A stretch of 64,000 nt of DNA, taken from assembly GCA_963840445.1 (NCBI GenBank), contig CAWIZC010000033.1, forward strand, positions 51,024-115,023. Direction: 5' to 3'. Below, one piece after another: positions 28,430 to 37,361 of this stretch; the stretch's first letter is position 1, and each line of letters starts with the position of its first letter. The notes beneath the pieces are model-generated. The model saw nothing but the letters and a program-made list of their open reading frames with translations, ran no database searches and had not been told where the DNA came from. The position numbers and the translations under genes are program-made. The DNA is from AWTP1-13 sp963840445. Lineage in GTDB: Bacteria > Pseudomonadota > Alphaproteobacteria > Rhizobiales > Hyphomicrobiaceae.

Positions 28430-29614
28430 TCAGCCAGCCGTCGGGGCGGGCAGGGCCTCGACGATCACAGTTGCCGAGGCAAGTGCGGCAATGCCCTCGC
28501 GCCTGCCGGTGAACCCCAGGCCCTCGGTGGTGGTGGCTTTGACGCCGACCCGACCCGCATCGATGCCAAGTATTTCGGCGATGCGCTCCCGCATGCGATT
28601 GCGATACGGAGCGATCTTTGGTGCCTCGCACAACAAGGTGATGTCGACGTTGGAGATGACACCTCCGCGGGCGCGCACCAGCCGCGCCGCCTCGCTGAGG
28701 AAAATGTGCGAGGAGGCGCCTTTCCAGCCCGGATCGCTATCGGGGAAATGTTGACCGATGTCGCCTTCGCCGACGGCACCGAGGAGCGCGTCGGTGGCTG
28801 CGTGCAGGCCAACGTCGGCGTCGGAATGCCCTAGCAAGGCATGGTCATGCGGGATGCGGACGCCGCACAGCCACACGTGGTCTCCGGGTACAAGGCGATG
28901 CACGTCGAATCCTGTGCCGGTACGGACATCGGATGCGGCGCGGGCTCTGGCGTCGGCCATGGCGAGGTCCTCGGAGGTGGTGAGCTTGATGTTGGCGGCA
29001 CTATCGGCAACGAGGACCACGGGAATGCCCGCCCATTCAGCCACCGCAGCGTCGTCCGTCAAGTCGAGCCCGGAGGACGCAGCGGCATCGTGGGCTGACA
29101 GGATGTCGGAAAAGCGGAAGCCCTGCGGGGTCTGAGCCCGCCACAGGCCGGACCGCTCAAGGGTGGCTACAACCCTGCCCTGCGCGTCTGCACGCTTCAG
29201 GGTATCGGCGAGGGGAACCGCGGCCACTGCAGCCGGGCCGCGGGTCAGCGCCTCCAGCACGCCGCCGATGGTGGCGGCGGACACGAACGGGCGCACGGCG
29301 TCGTGGATCAGCACATAGTCGGGCTCAACCGGTGCCAGGGCCAGCAGGCCGGCGCGGACGGAGGCCTGCCGGGTTGCTCCACCAGCTATAGGAGGCAGCA
29401 GTCTGCCCGAAAAAGGGGCAGCAACGCCGTCATAGAGCTGGGCATCCTCGGGGGCTATGACCACGCCGACCAAATCCACTCCAGGGTGCGCAAGGAAGGC
29501 CTGCACGGTTCTGCCGAGCACCGTGTCGGCGCCCATGCGGGCGTATTGCTTTGGTACCGGTGCGCCGGCCCGCGTGCCCTTCCCGGCGGCAACGATCAGC
29601 GCGGCAGTCTTCAA
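28430..29614 (-). CDS. ispDF: Bifunctional IspD/IspF of the MEP isoprenoid pathway
   Basis: Fusion enzyme of 394 residues for two steps of non-mevalonate isoprenoid synthesis. The N-terminal IspD half (about 1-225) has AAGKGTRAGAPVPKQY for CTP and ILIHDAVRPFVS-like DYVLIHDAVRPFVS. The C-terminal IspF half begins RTGTGFDVHRLVPGDHV (metal-binding Asp and His) and has GHSDADVGLHAATDALLGA and DIGQHFPDSDPGWKG, ending VKATTTEGLGFTGRREGIA. The fusion is common in alphaproteobacteria and supports the taxonomic placement. Divergent from dusB, with 171 bases between starts. Confidence 0.95.
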   Translation of the reverse strand: MKTAALIVAAGKGTRAGAPVPKQYARMGADTVLGRTVQAFLAHPGVDLVGVVIAPEDAQLYDGVAAPFSGRLLPPIAGGATRQASVRAGLLALAPVEPDYVLIHDAVRPFVSAATIGGVLEALTRGPAAVAAVPLADTLKRADAQGRVVATLERSGLWRAQTPQGFRFSDILSAHDAAASSGLDLTDDAAVAEWAGIPVVLVADSAANIKLTTSEDLAMADARARAASDVRTGTGFDVHRLVPGDHVWLCGVRIPHDHALLGHSDADVGLHAATDALLGAVGEGDIGQHFPDSDPGWKGASSHIFLSEAARLVRARGGVISNVDITLLCEAPKIAPYRNRMRERIAEILGIDAGRVGVKATTTEGLGFTGRREGIAALASATVIVEALPAPTAG

Positions 29615-29785
29615 GCTTGGCTCCTACGCGGGGTTGCGGGGCGGCCTCCAACCGGTATTACGCTCGGTCCATGGAGCTTCACAACATGGGCATGGCCGCA
29701 GGTGAATATGGTTTCGCACTTGCGAACCTTTGTTCGCCAGGATAATCTGCCCAAGACTAGAGCAACAAGGAAAAGTGCCTAAAAT

Positions 29786-30841
29786 ATGGGCATGGATGGG
29801 GAGCCAGCCTTCTCGGGTCTAACCCGTCGGCCGATCGAAATTGGCCGGCATTGCCTGCGTGCGCCCGTGCTGCTTGCGCCAATGTCGGGCGTTACCGATC
29901 TGCCGTTTCGCCGTCTGGTGCATGCTCTGGGCGCCGGTCTCGTAGTCTCCGAGATGGTGGCGAGCGAACACCTCGTCCGCGAACGCCACGATGCCCGTCG
30001 CCGCGCCGAGGGCCGCGAGCTCACCCCTTTCGTCATACAACTCGCCGGCTGCGAGGCGCGCTGGATGGCTGAGGGCGCGCGCGTCGCCGAGGGCCTGGGC
30101 GCCGACATCATCGATATCAACATGGGCTGCCCGGCGCGTGAGGTGACAGGCAAGCAGTCGGGTTCGGCGCTGATGCGCGACCTCGACCACGCGCTCGGCT
30201 TGATCGAGGCTACCATCGGCGCCGTCAAGGTGCCCGTCACGTTGAAGATGCGGCTCGGCTGGGATGATGCGTCTCGCAACGCACCGGAGCTGGCGCGCCG
30301 TGCGGAAGCCGCGGGCATCCATCTCCTCACCGTGCACGCACGCACGCGCAATCAGTTCTTCAACGGTGCCGCCGACTGGGCGTTCGTGCGGCGCGTGAAG
30401 GACGCGGTGCGCATCCCCATCGTCATCAACGGCGACATCGTCGATCCGGCCACCGCGCGACAGGCGCTCGAAGCTTCCGGTGCTGACGCGGTCATGATCG
30501 GCCGCGGCGCCTACGGTGCGCCGTGGATGCCGGCGCGCATCGCAATCGCGCTCGAAAGCGGTGAGGATCCCGGCCCGCCGACGCTAGCCGAGCAGGCCAC
30601 CATCGCCCATGATCACGTCGCGACAATGATCGAGCACGGCGGCGTCCACGGCCTGCGCGTTGCCCGCAAGCACATTGGTTGGTACCTCGCGTCCGCCACC
30701 GGCCAATTGCCCCACTCGGACCAGCGTGTGAAGGGTTGGCGCCGTCGTCTGTGCACCACCGACAATGCCCGCGAGGTGATCTGCGGCCTAGCCGCCTTCT
30801 ACGCGGAAAGTGCGGAAATATCTGGGGAGATGGCCGCATGA
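29786..30841 (+). CDS. dusB: tRNA-dihydrouridine synthase B (NifR3)
   Basis: FMN enzyme that reduces uridine to dihydrouridine in the tRNA D-loop; 351 residues. It has LLAPMSGVTDLPFRRLV at the N-terminus, the catalytic Cys in NMGCPAREVTGKQSGSALM, the FMN and substrate loop LLTVHARTRNQFFNG and INGDIVDPATARQAL with GADAVMIGRGAYGAPW. The gene overlaps ntrB by ATGA, giving the classic alphaproteobacterial nifR3-ntrB-ntrC operon. Start at ATG 29786. Confidence 0.95.
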   Translation: MGMDGEPAFSGLTRRPIEIGRHCLRAPVLLAPMSGVTDLPFRRLVHALGAGLVVSEMVASEHLVRERHDARRRAEGRELTPFVIQLAGCEARWMAEGARVAEGLGADIIDINMGCPAREVTGKQSGSALMRDLDHALGLIEATIGAVKVPVTLKMRLGWDDASRNAPELARRAEAAGIHLLTVHARTRNQFFNGAADWAFVRRVKDAVRIPIVINGDIVDPATARQALEASGADAVMIGRGAYGAPWMPARIAIALESGEDPGPPTLAEQATIAHDHVATMIEHGGVHGLRVARKHIGWYLASATGQLPHSDQRVKGWRRRLCTTDNAREVICGLAAFYAESAEISGEMAA

Positions 30842-31980
30842 GCGCCGCCGAGGCCGCCCGGGAGCGGCCCCCCTCTGGCACCGCCCCGCGCCGGCATATC
30901 GAGTACGATTTGCTGCTTGCCGCCCTGCCGCATCCGATCCTGGTGTTAGGTGACGATGACCGTGTCGTCTATGCTAACGGCGCCGCTGAGTCGTTCTTCT
31001 CGCTCAGCCAGGGCATGCTCAAGCGGCAGACGCTGCCCGACATCATCGCCTTCTCGAGCCCACTCGCGGCTTTGGTCGGGCAGGTGCGGCGCACCGGCGC
31101 TACCGTCAACGAGTACGGCGTCGACGTCGGACTGCCACGCAGCGGCGTCAATCGCGTGGTCGATGTGTTCGGCGGCGCGCTGCCCGACAATCCGGGCCTG
31201 ATCGTGCTGATGCTACAGCAGCGCTCGATGGCGCAAATGATCGAGCGCCAGCTCACGCACCGCGCCGCTGCGCGCTCCGTGTCGGGCATGGCGCAGGTGT
31301 TGGCACACGAGATCAAGAACCCGCTGTCAGGTATCCGTGGCGCCGCCCAGCTGCTGGAGCCCGGCCTGAAGGACGAGGACCGTGCGCTCACCCAGTTGAT
31401 CTGCACCGAGACCGACCGGATCCGCATGCTGGTCGACCGCATGGAGGTGTTCGGCGACGAGCGGCCCTTGGTGGCCGAGCCCGTCAACATCCATTCCGTG
31501 CTTGACCATGTGAAGCGCCTGGCCGAGTCCGGCTTTGCCGAGAGGATCAAGATCAGCGTCGAGTTCGACCCCTCGCTGCCGCCGGTGGCCGGCAACCGCG
31601 ACAAGCTGATCCAGGCGTTTCTGAACCTCGTCAAGAACTCCGCCGAAGCCATCGAGGAGGGGCGCGAGCACGGCCGCATCATGTTGCGCACGGCGTTCCG
31701 GCCGGGGGTGCGGCTGGCCGTTCCAGGGACCGGCACGCGTGTCAGTCTGCCCTTGATGATCGAGGTGGAGGATTCCGGGCCCGGGGTAACGGAGCAGCTC
31801 AAACCCCACCTCTTCGACCCCTTTGTGACAACGAAACGCACCGGAACCGGCCTCGGTCTTGCATTGGTTGCCAAGATCATCGGTGACCACGGTGGCGTCA
31901 TCGAATGCGAATCGGAGCCCAAGCGGACTGTGTTCCGCGTGCTGCTGCCGCTGCAGGACAGAAAGCGGCGAGAGAAATAG
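30838..31980 (+). CDS. ntrB: Nitrogen regulation sensor histidine kinase NtrB
   Basis: Cytosolic sensor kinase of 380 residues that phosphorylates NtrC under nitrogen limitation and interacts with PII. A PAS domain lies near the N-terminus (LLLAALPHPILVLGDDDRVVYANGAAE). The dimerisation and phosphoacceptor helix is LAHEIKNPLSGIRGAAQLLE (His is the phosphosite), the N box NLVKNSAEAIEEG, G1 EDSGPGV and G2 GTGLGLALVAK. I start at ATG 30838, overlapping dusB, because the open frame from 30679 lies within dusB. The next gene, ntrC, starts 18 bases after the stop. Confidence 0.95.
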   Translation: MSAAEAARERPPSGTAPRRHIEYDLLLAALPHPILVLGDDDRVVYANGAAESFFSLSQGMLKRQTLPDIIAFSSPLAALVGQVRRTGATVNEYGVDVGLPRSGVNRVVDVFGGALPDNPGLIVLMLQQRSMAQMIERQLTHRAAARSVSGMAQVLAHEIKNPLSGIRGAAQLLEPGLKDEDRALTQLICTETDRIRMLVDRMEVFGDERPLVAEPVNIHSVLDHVKRLAESGFAERIKISVEFDPSLPPVAGNRDKLIQAFLNLVKNSAEAIEEGREHGRIMLRTAFRPGVRLAVPGTGTRVSLPLMIEVEDSGPGVTEQLKPHLFDPFVTTKRTGTGLGLALVAKIIGDHGGVIECESEPKRTVFRVLLPLQDRKRREK

Positions 31981-31998
31981 GAAGGCTAAGTACATCCC

Positions 31999-33444
31999 AT
32001 GGCTGGCGGAACCATACTCATTGCCGACGACGACAGTGCCATCCGCACGGTGCTGAACCAGGCCTTTGCTCGGGCCGGCTATGCGCCGCGCGCCACCGGT
32101 AACGCGGCCACGCTATGGCGCTGGGTGGCACAGGGAGAAGGCGACGTGGTCATCACCGACGTCGTCATGCCAGATGAGAATGCATTCGACCTGATCCCGC
32201 GCATCAAGAAGCTGCGCCCCGACCTGCCCATCATCGTCATGAGCGCCCAGAACACGCTGATGACGGCGCTGTCGGCGGCGGAAAAAGGCGCCTTCGAATA
32301 TCTGCCCAAGCCGTTCGACTTGAGCCAGATCGTCAGCATCGTCGGGCGCGCGTTGGCCGAGCCCGGCAAGCGCAAAGAAAAAGTTGCGGTGGAGGGCGAG
32401 GCCGAGGAGCTGCCGCTGATCGGCCGCTCGCCGGCCATGCAGGAAATCTACCGCGTGCTGGCGCGTCTCACCCGCACCGACCTCACCGTCATGATCACGG
32501 GCGAATCCGGCACCGGCAAGGAGCTGGTGGCGCGCGTGCTGCACGACTTCTCCAAGCGCCGCAATGGTCCCTTCGTGGCCATCAACATGGCGGCGATCCC
32601 GCGCGAGTTGATCGAGAGCGAGCTGTTCGGCCACGAGAAGGGCGCTTTCACCGGTGCCCAAGCCCGCACCGAGGGCCGCTTCCAGCAGGCCGAGGGCGGC
32701 ACGCTGTTCCTGGACGAGATCGGCGATATGCCGATGGAAGCGCAGACGCGGCTGCTGCGCGTCCTGCAAGAGGGCGAATACACCACGGTCGGCGGTCGCA
32801 CGCCGATCAAGACCGACGTGCGCATCATCGCCGCTACGCACCGCGAGCTGAAGACACAGATTCAGCAGGGCCTGTTCCGCGAGGATCTCTACTACCGCCT
32901 GAACGTCGTGCCGCTGCGTCTGCCGCCGCTGCGCGAGCGCCTGGAGGACATCGGCGACCTCGTGCGCCACTTCCTGCGCCAGGCCGCCAAGGCCGGCCTC
33001 GGCCACAAGGCGATCGAGACGGCCGCCATCGAGCGCCTCAAGCGCTATCATTGGCCGGGCAACGTGCGCGAGCTCGAGAACATGGTGCGCCGGCTCGGTG
33101 CGCTGCATCCGGAAGACACGCTGACCGCCGAGATCGTCGAGGCCGAGTTGGCCGAGACGGTCCCCGCTCCGTCGATGGAGACCGGCAAGACACCCAAGGA
33201 GCTGTCCGAGATGGTCGAGCGCTATCTGGCCGGCCACTTCGCGGGCTACGGTCGCGAGCTGCCGCCACCCGGTCTCTACGACCGCGTGCTGCAGCACGTC
33301 GAGCGGCCTCTGCTGATGGCGGCGCTGGCTGCTACTCGCGGCAACCAGATCCGTGCTGCAGCTCTGCTCGGCCTCAACCGCAACACGCTGCGCAAGAAGA
33401 TCCGCGACCTCGACATCCAGGTCTTCCGCACACCCGCGACCTGA
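31999..33444 (+). CDS. ntrC: Nitrogen regulation response regulator NtrC
   Basis: Sigma-54 activator of 481 residues. Receiver domain with phosphoacceptor Asp54 in VVITDVVMPDE and conserved Lys in YLPKPFD; AAA+ domain with Walker A GESGTGKE, sigma-54 contact loop GAFTGA, Walker B GGTLFLDEIGDMP and arginine region NVRELENM; C-terminal Fis-type helix-turn-helix AALLGLNRNTLRKKIRDLDI. Last gene of the dusB-ntrB-ntrC operon. The usual companion pair ntrYX does not follow; an aminopeptidase gene does. Confidence 0.96.
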   Translation: MAGGTILIADDDSAIRTVLNQAFARAGYAPRATGNAATLWRWVAQGEGDVVITDVVMPDENAFDLIPRIKKLRPDLPIIVMSAQNTLMTALSAAEKGAFEYLPKPFDLSQIVSIVGRALAEPGKRKEKVAVEGEAEELPLIGRSPAMQEIYRVLARLTRTDLTVMITGESGTGKELVARVLHDFSKRRNGPFVAINMAAIPRELIESELFGHEKGAFTGAQARTEGRFQQAEGGTLFLDEIGDMPMEAQTRLLRVLQEGEYTTVGGRTPIKTDVRIIAATHRELKTQIQQGLFREDLYYRLNVVPLRLPPLRERLEDIGDLVRHFLRQAAKAGLGHKAIETAAIERLKRYHWPGNVRELENMVRRLGALHPEDTLTAEIVEAELAETVPAPSMETGKTPKELSEMVERYLAGHFAGYGRELPPPGLYDRVLQHVERPLLMAALAATRGNQIRAAALLGLNRNTLRKKIRDLDIQVFRTPAT

Positions 33445-33735
33445 GCGGCTCGTTGCTGGGGCGGTATTTTGCGCCCGCAACCCAACACGTCTCCCGGCGC
33501 CGCTCGCAGGCGAAGCCGGGCAAGCGGGACTAGGCCGGGACCATTCACGTCCCGCCCTTGGCCGCCATGAGGGCATTGCCCGCCTTGCTCTTCCGGCGCA
33601 AGCGGCTATTGTTGCGCGCCCTGTCCTTCCCTTGCTTCAAGCGGCTTCCGGTCTCGGATTTGCATGAGCGCGTCCGGGGGCCGACAGGCCGCAGCCCATC
33701 GGGGCGTCTCTGCAACCCATCCGGAATGCCGATCC
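33445..33735. other. Intergenic region between ntrC and pepA
   Basis: About 290 bases without a supported gene. GTTGC-TG-GGGCG (33452-33463) pairs with CGCCCGCAAC (33472-33481) across a TATTTTG loop with a 2-base bulge, a plausible ntrC terminator without T tract. The pepA promoter should lie in the remainder, but no clear -35/-10 pair is visible to me. Confidence 0.4.
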
Positions 33736-35265
33736 ATGTCCGACCCGCTCGAGATCGAATTCGCCCCCCTGTCAGCGGCGCCAGTCGGCACGCTTGTGGT
33801 GCTGGCCGGCGAGGAATTGGCGCTCGGCAGCACCGCCCGCGGCATCGACGAGCGCAGCAAGGGTGCACTCAAGAAGGCGGCGACGGCCGCCGGCTTCTCG
33901 GGCAAGGCCAAGAGCGCCATCGAGATCCTGGTGCCGCCCGGCCTCGACACCCAGCGCGCGATCCTGCTCGGCACCGGCAAGGCGCCCAAAGAGCTCGACC
34001 GTCTCCTCCTCGGCGGCTTTGCCTTCGCCCAGATCAGCGCCCGCAAAGGGGACGCCGCCTCGATCGTCGTCGACCCGGCCGACCCAGGCGAGGTGGGCGC
34101 CGACACCTTCGCCGCCGATCTCGCCTACGGCGCTCTCCTGCGCAGTTACACCTTCAAGAAATACCGCACCAAGAAGCCGCCCGAGGACGGCGCCGAGGGC
34201 GAACCTGCTCGCGACGGCCTCACCCGTCTCGTCATCCAATGCGCCAAGTCCGATGCGGCCGGCAAGCTGTTCCAGATGCGCAAGGCGCTGGCGGAAGGCG
34301 TGTTCCTCGCGCGCGACCTCGTCAACGAGCCGGCCAACGTGCTGGGCCCCGTCGAGTTCGCCGATCGCATGCGCGATCTCGCGCAGTCCGGCCTGGAGGT
34401 GGAGATACTCGACCAGGAGCAGCTCGCCGCGCTCAAGATGCGCGCGCTGCTGGCGGTCGGGCAGGGCAGCGTGCGGCCCTCGCGCGTGGTCGTGCTGCAG
34501 TGGCACGGCGCCAAGTCCAAGCGCACCAAGCCGCTGTGTTTCGTCGGCAAGGGCGTGTGCTTCGACACGGGCGGCATCTCCATCAAACCGGCTGGCGGCA
34601 TGGAGGACATGAAGGGCGACATGGGCGGCGCTGCCTGCGTTGCCGGCCTGATGCTGGCGCTCGCCAAGCGCAAGGCCGCGGTCAACGCCGTCGGCCTGCT
34701 GGGTCTCACGGAGAACATGCCGTCGGGCACGGCGCAGCGCCCCGGCGACATCATCACCAGCATGTCCGGCCAGACCATCGAGGTGCTGAACACGGACGCC
34801 GAAGGCCGCCTGGTACTGGCCGACGTGATGTGGTACGCGCAGGAGCGCTTCAAGCCGCGCTTCATCGTTGATCTCGCCACGCTGACCGGCGCCATCCTGG
34901 TCGCGCTGGGCAAGGAGTACGCGGGCCTGTTCAGCAACGACGACCGCCTGGCCGCCGAGTTGTCGGCGGCAGGGGAGGTGACCGGCGAGAAGGTCTGGCG
35001 CATGCCGCTCGGCAAGGCCTACGACAAGCTGATCGACAGCAAGACGGCCGACATGAAGAACATCGGCGGGCGCTTTGCCGGATCCATCACGGCCGCGCAG
35101 TTCATCCAGCGCTTCATCAAGGACACGCCCTGGGCGCACCTCGATGTTGCCGGCACGGCGATGGACTCCAACCGCACGGACATCAACCCGAGTTGGGCAT
35201 CGGGCTGGGGCGTACGGCTGCTCGACCGCCTGGTCGCCGACAATTTCGAAAAGGCCGAGAAGTAA
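33736..35265 (+). CDS. pepA: Leucyl aminopeptidase (M17)
   Basis: Two-metal aminopeptidase of 509 residues removing N-terminal amino acids from peptides. The C-terminal catalytic domain is typical: VGKGVCFDTGGISIKPAGGM with the first metal ligands and catalytic Lys, MKGDMGGAACVAG, NTDAEGRLVLADVMWYA (signature with metal-binding Asp and Glu) and DLATLTGAILVALG. The N-terminal macro-like domain is less conserved, as usual. I start at ATG 33736 (MSDPLEIEFAPL); the upstream 24 residues of the open frame are not family-like. Confidence 0.95.
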   Translation: MSDPLEIEFAPLSAAPVGTLVVLAGEELALGSTARGIDERSKGALKKAATAAGFSGKAKSAIEILVPPGLDTQRAILLGTGKAPKELDRLLLGGFAFAQISARKGDAASIVVDPADPGEVGADTFAADLAYGALLRSYTFKKYRTKKPPEDGAEGEPARDGLTRLVIQCAKSDAAGKLFQMRKALAEGVFLARDLVNEPANVLGPVEFADRMRDLAQSGLEVEILDQEQLAALKMRALLAVGQGSVRPSRVVVLQWHGAKSKRTKPLCFVGKGVCFDTGGISIKPAGGMEDMKGDMGGAACVAGLMLALAKRKAAVNAVGLLGLTENMPSGTAQRPGDIITSMSGQTIEVLNTDAEGRLVLADVMWYAQERFKPRFIVDLATLTGAILVALGKEYAGLFSNDDRLAAELSAAGEVTGEKVWRMPLGKAYDKLIDSKTADMKNIGGRFAGSITAAQFIQRFIKDTPWAHLDVAGTAMDSNRTDINPSWASGWGVRLLDRLVADNFEKAEK

Positions 35266-35331
35266 CCAGGACCGGACGTGTGTTCCTTGGCCTTTCTAAC
35301 TGTTGTAGATAACTGAAATATGATAGTTTTC

Positions 35332-35347
35332 CATAATATATATTATG
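35332..35347. other. Perfect AT palindrome in an AT-rich patch
   Basis: CATAATATATATTATG is its own reverse complement. It lies in a conspicuously AT-rich stretch (about 35297-35350) between the convergent pepA and ftrA genes, in sequence that is otherwise strongly G+C rich. AACT...AGTT arms flank it at 35311-35328. It may be a bidirectional terminator, a protein-binding site or a remnant of transferred DNA. Confidence 0.55.
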
Positions 35348-35393
35348 CGAACGATGTGCGCACCAAAGTGGCGTCAGCTGAAGGCCGGCGCGA

Positions 35394-36416
35394 TCAAGCC
35401 GCCGGCGATCCGAAACGGCGCCGGAAATTGGACGGACTGATCTTCAGCTCCTTGCGGAAGTGATGGCGCAGAGTGGCAGGCGTGCCGAAGCCTGCCCCCG
35501 TCGCTACGTCATCGAGCCCTAGTTGCGTCGTTTCCAGTAGGTGCCGGGCTCGTGCCAGCCGGGCGCGCACCAGCCAAACGCCGGGCGTCGCGCCGGTGCC
35601 AGCCTTGAAACGACGCAGGAACGTCCGCCGGCTCATCCCTGCCGCCCGGGCCATGCTGGCGATGCTGGTATCGCGTGCGGGCTCGGCGCGCAGGCGGTCG
35701 AGTACTTGGCCGAGCCGTCCCCCTTCCCTCGCCGCCGGTACCGGTGCCTCGATGAACTGTGCCTGGCCGCCGTCGCGATGTGGCGGCACCACCAGCCGGC
35801 GGGCGACGCTGTTGGCAGCCGCGGTACCCCAGTCGCGGCGAATGAGGTGCAAGCTGAGGTCGATGCCGGCCGCCGTCCCCGCAGCCGTCAGCAGACTGCC
35901 CTCGTCGACGTAGAGCACGTCGGCCACCACGCCGATGCGCGGATAGGCCTTGGCCAGCCGCTCGCTGTAGCGCCAGTGGGTGGTGGCTCGCTTGCCGTCG
36001 AGCAGGCCTGTCGCGGCCAGCACGAACACGCCCGAGCAGAACGACAGCAGCCGCGCCCCCTTGGCGTGCGCCCGCCGCAGCGCCCGCACCAGCGGCGCCG
36101 GCACCGGCTCCTCTGCCCCTCGCCAGCCTGGCACGATGATGGTGCCGGCCCGTTCCAGCAGGGACAGCCCGCCGTCGACGCTGACGCGGATGCCACCCAT
36201 GGCGCGCATCGGACCCGCATCGGCAGCCCCCACGCGAAACCGGTACCAGTTGTTGCCCATCTCCGGGCGGTCCAGTCCGAAGATCTCGACTGCCACGCCG
36301 AACTCGAACGTGCACAGCCTGTCGTATGCCAGCGCCACCACCAGGCGGTTTTCGGGCGGTTTGGGTTGTACGGAACGTTTTGGCATGATCTTTACGCTCA
36401 TTGGCATCTGCGCCAC
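35394..36416 (-). CDS. ftrA: GlxA/FtrA-type AraC family regulator
   Basis: Transcription factor of 340 residues with an N-terminal DJ-1/PfpI-like ligand domain and a C-terminal AraC double helix-turn-helix. The first domain shows LVVALAYDRLCTFEFGVAVEIFGLDRPE and LLSFCSGVFVLAATGLLDGKRATTHW with the nucleophile-elbow Cys. The second shows SIASMARAAGMSRRTFLRRF and LDDVATGAGFGTPATLRHHFRKE. Divergent from a rhodanese gene with 87 bases between starts, the arrangement typical for FtrA, so it probably regulates that gene. The start may be at 36416 or at one of the close downstream Mets. Confidence 0.9.
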   Translation of the reverse strand: MAQMPMSVKIMPKRSVQPKPPENRLVVALAYDRLCTFEFGVAVEIFGLDRPEMGNNWYRFRVGAADAGPMRAMGGIRVSVDGGLSLLERAGTIIVPGWRGAEEPVPAPLVRALRRAHAKGARLLSFCSGVFVLAATGLLDGKRATTHWRYSERLAKAYPRIGVVADVLYVDEGSLLTAAGTAAGIDLSLHLIRRDWGTAAANSVARRLVVPPHRDGGQAQFIEAPVPAAREGGRLGQVLDRLRAEPARDTSIASMARAAGMSRRTFLRRFKAGTGATPGVWLVRARLARARHLLETTQLGLDDVATGAGFGTPATLRHHFRKELKISPSNFRRRFGSPAA

Positions 36417-36503
36417 TTGTCGCCTACCCTGCGTTTGGCGTCAAATGCCGGCACGCAAGGACACGGGGGGTGCACCTCGCGCCCCACGCACAGGAGACGA
36501 TCC

Positions 36504-36914
36504 ATGGCCAGCCACGTCAGTGCCATCGCCGCGGCAGCCCCATCAGAGGCGGCTGCTCACTTCGCCCGCAAGCTGTCGCTCGAGACCGATTGCTGGGACG
36601 TGCACGAGACCCTCAAGAAGGGGCCTGTCGATTTCGTTTTGCTCGACGTGCGGGGACGAACGGCGTTCGCCCGCGGCCACGTGCCGGGCGCCATCAGCCT
36701 GCCGCACGCCGAGATCACCGCGGAGCGCATGATGAGCTGGCCGCACGACACGCTGTTGGTCGTCTATTGCGCCGGCCCGCACTGCAACGGGGCAGACCGC
36801 GCCGCGCTGCGGCTCGCCAAGCTGGGCCGTCCCGTCAAGATCATGATCGGCGGCGTCACCGGCTGGGCTGACGAAGGTTTCGCCTTCTCCGTCGCCGACC
36901 AGGTCGAGGCGTAG
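36504..36914 (+). CDS. Rhodanese-like domain protein
   Basis: Single-domain sulfurtransferase of 136 residues. It has FVLLDVRGRTAFARGHVPGAISLPHAEI, the typical rhodanese start and central region, and an active-site loop VVYCAGPHCNGADRAAL where the first Cys is the persulfide carrier, then IMIGGVTGWADEGFAF. ATG 36504 follows CAGGAG. Its partner on the other side of the promoter is ftrA. The loop CAGPHCN differs from the thiosulfate-type CRxGx[RT] loop and suggests another sulfur donor or a phosphatase-like use (inference). Confidence 0.9.
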   Translation: MASHVSAIAAAAPSEAAAHFARKLSLETDCWDVHETLKKGPVDFVLLDVRGRTAFARGHVPGAISLPHAEITAERMMSWPHDTLLVVYCAGPHCNGADRAALRLAKLGRPVKIMIGGVTGWADEGFAFSVADQVEA

Positions 36915-36929
36915 GTCGTTCGGGGCTCG

Positions 36930-37349
36930 TCAATCATCGAACCCACCCCGGCGCAAGGCCTTCACCTTCCCGCGCCGGCGTTTGTCGTCCGCGCGGCGCA
37001 CCTTGGCAGAGTACGGCACTCGTGTCGCGCGCCGGCGCTTGGGCACAACCGCCGCCTCGCGGATCAGCTCGATCAGCCGGGCACGCGCGTCCTCGCGATT
37101 GCGCGCCTGCGTGCGGAACTGATTGGCAGTGATAACCAGCACGCCGTCGCTTGTCAGCCGCCGCCCCGCTAGCCGCTCCAGGCGCGAGCGCACATCGTCC
37201 GGCAGGGCGCGAGAGCGGCGCACGTCGAAGCGCAGTTGCACGGCCGTCGACACCTTGTTGACGTTCTGCCCGCCCGGGCCTGAGGCGCGAAGGAACACCT
37301 CCTCCAGCTCGGAAGGATCGAGTTCGATTGTGTCGGTAACACGCAGCAT
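36930..37349 (-). CDS. arfB: Alternative ribosome-rescue factor ArfB (peptidyl-tRNA hydrolase)
   Basis: Release-factor-like rescue protein of 139 residues that hydrolyses peptidyl-tRNA on stalled ribosomes without a stop codon. It begins ELDPSELEEVFLRASGPGGQNVNKVSTAVQLRF with the catalytic GGQ, and ends in a highly basic tail (KRRRATRVPYSAKVRRADDKRRRGKVK) that enters the empty mRNA channel. The stop is 15 bases from the convergent rhodanese stop, and the gene lies 12 bases after the hydrolase gene on the same strand. Note the unrelated, GGQ-less RF2 homology in the AAA+ gene 6 kb away. Confidence 0.95.
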   Translation of the reverse strand: MLRVTDTIELDPSELEEVFLRASGPGGQNVNKVSTAVQLRFDVRRSRALPDDVRSRLERLAGRRLTSDGVLVITANQFRTQARNREDARARLIELIREAAVVPKRRRATRVPYSAKVRRADDKRRRGKVKALRRGGFDD

Positions 37350-37361
37350 GACAGGAAGGGT

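Noticed and set aside
32113..33576. 487-codon minus-strand frame over ntrC
   Set aside because: Antisense of ntrC; no recognised domain.
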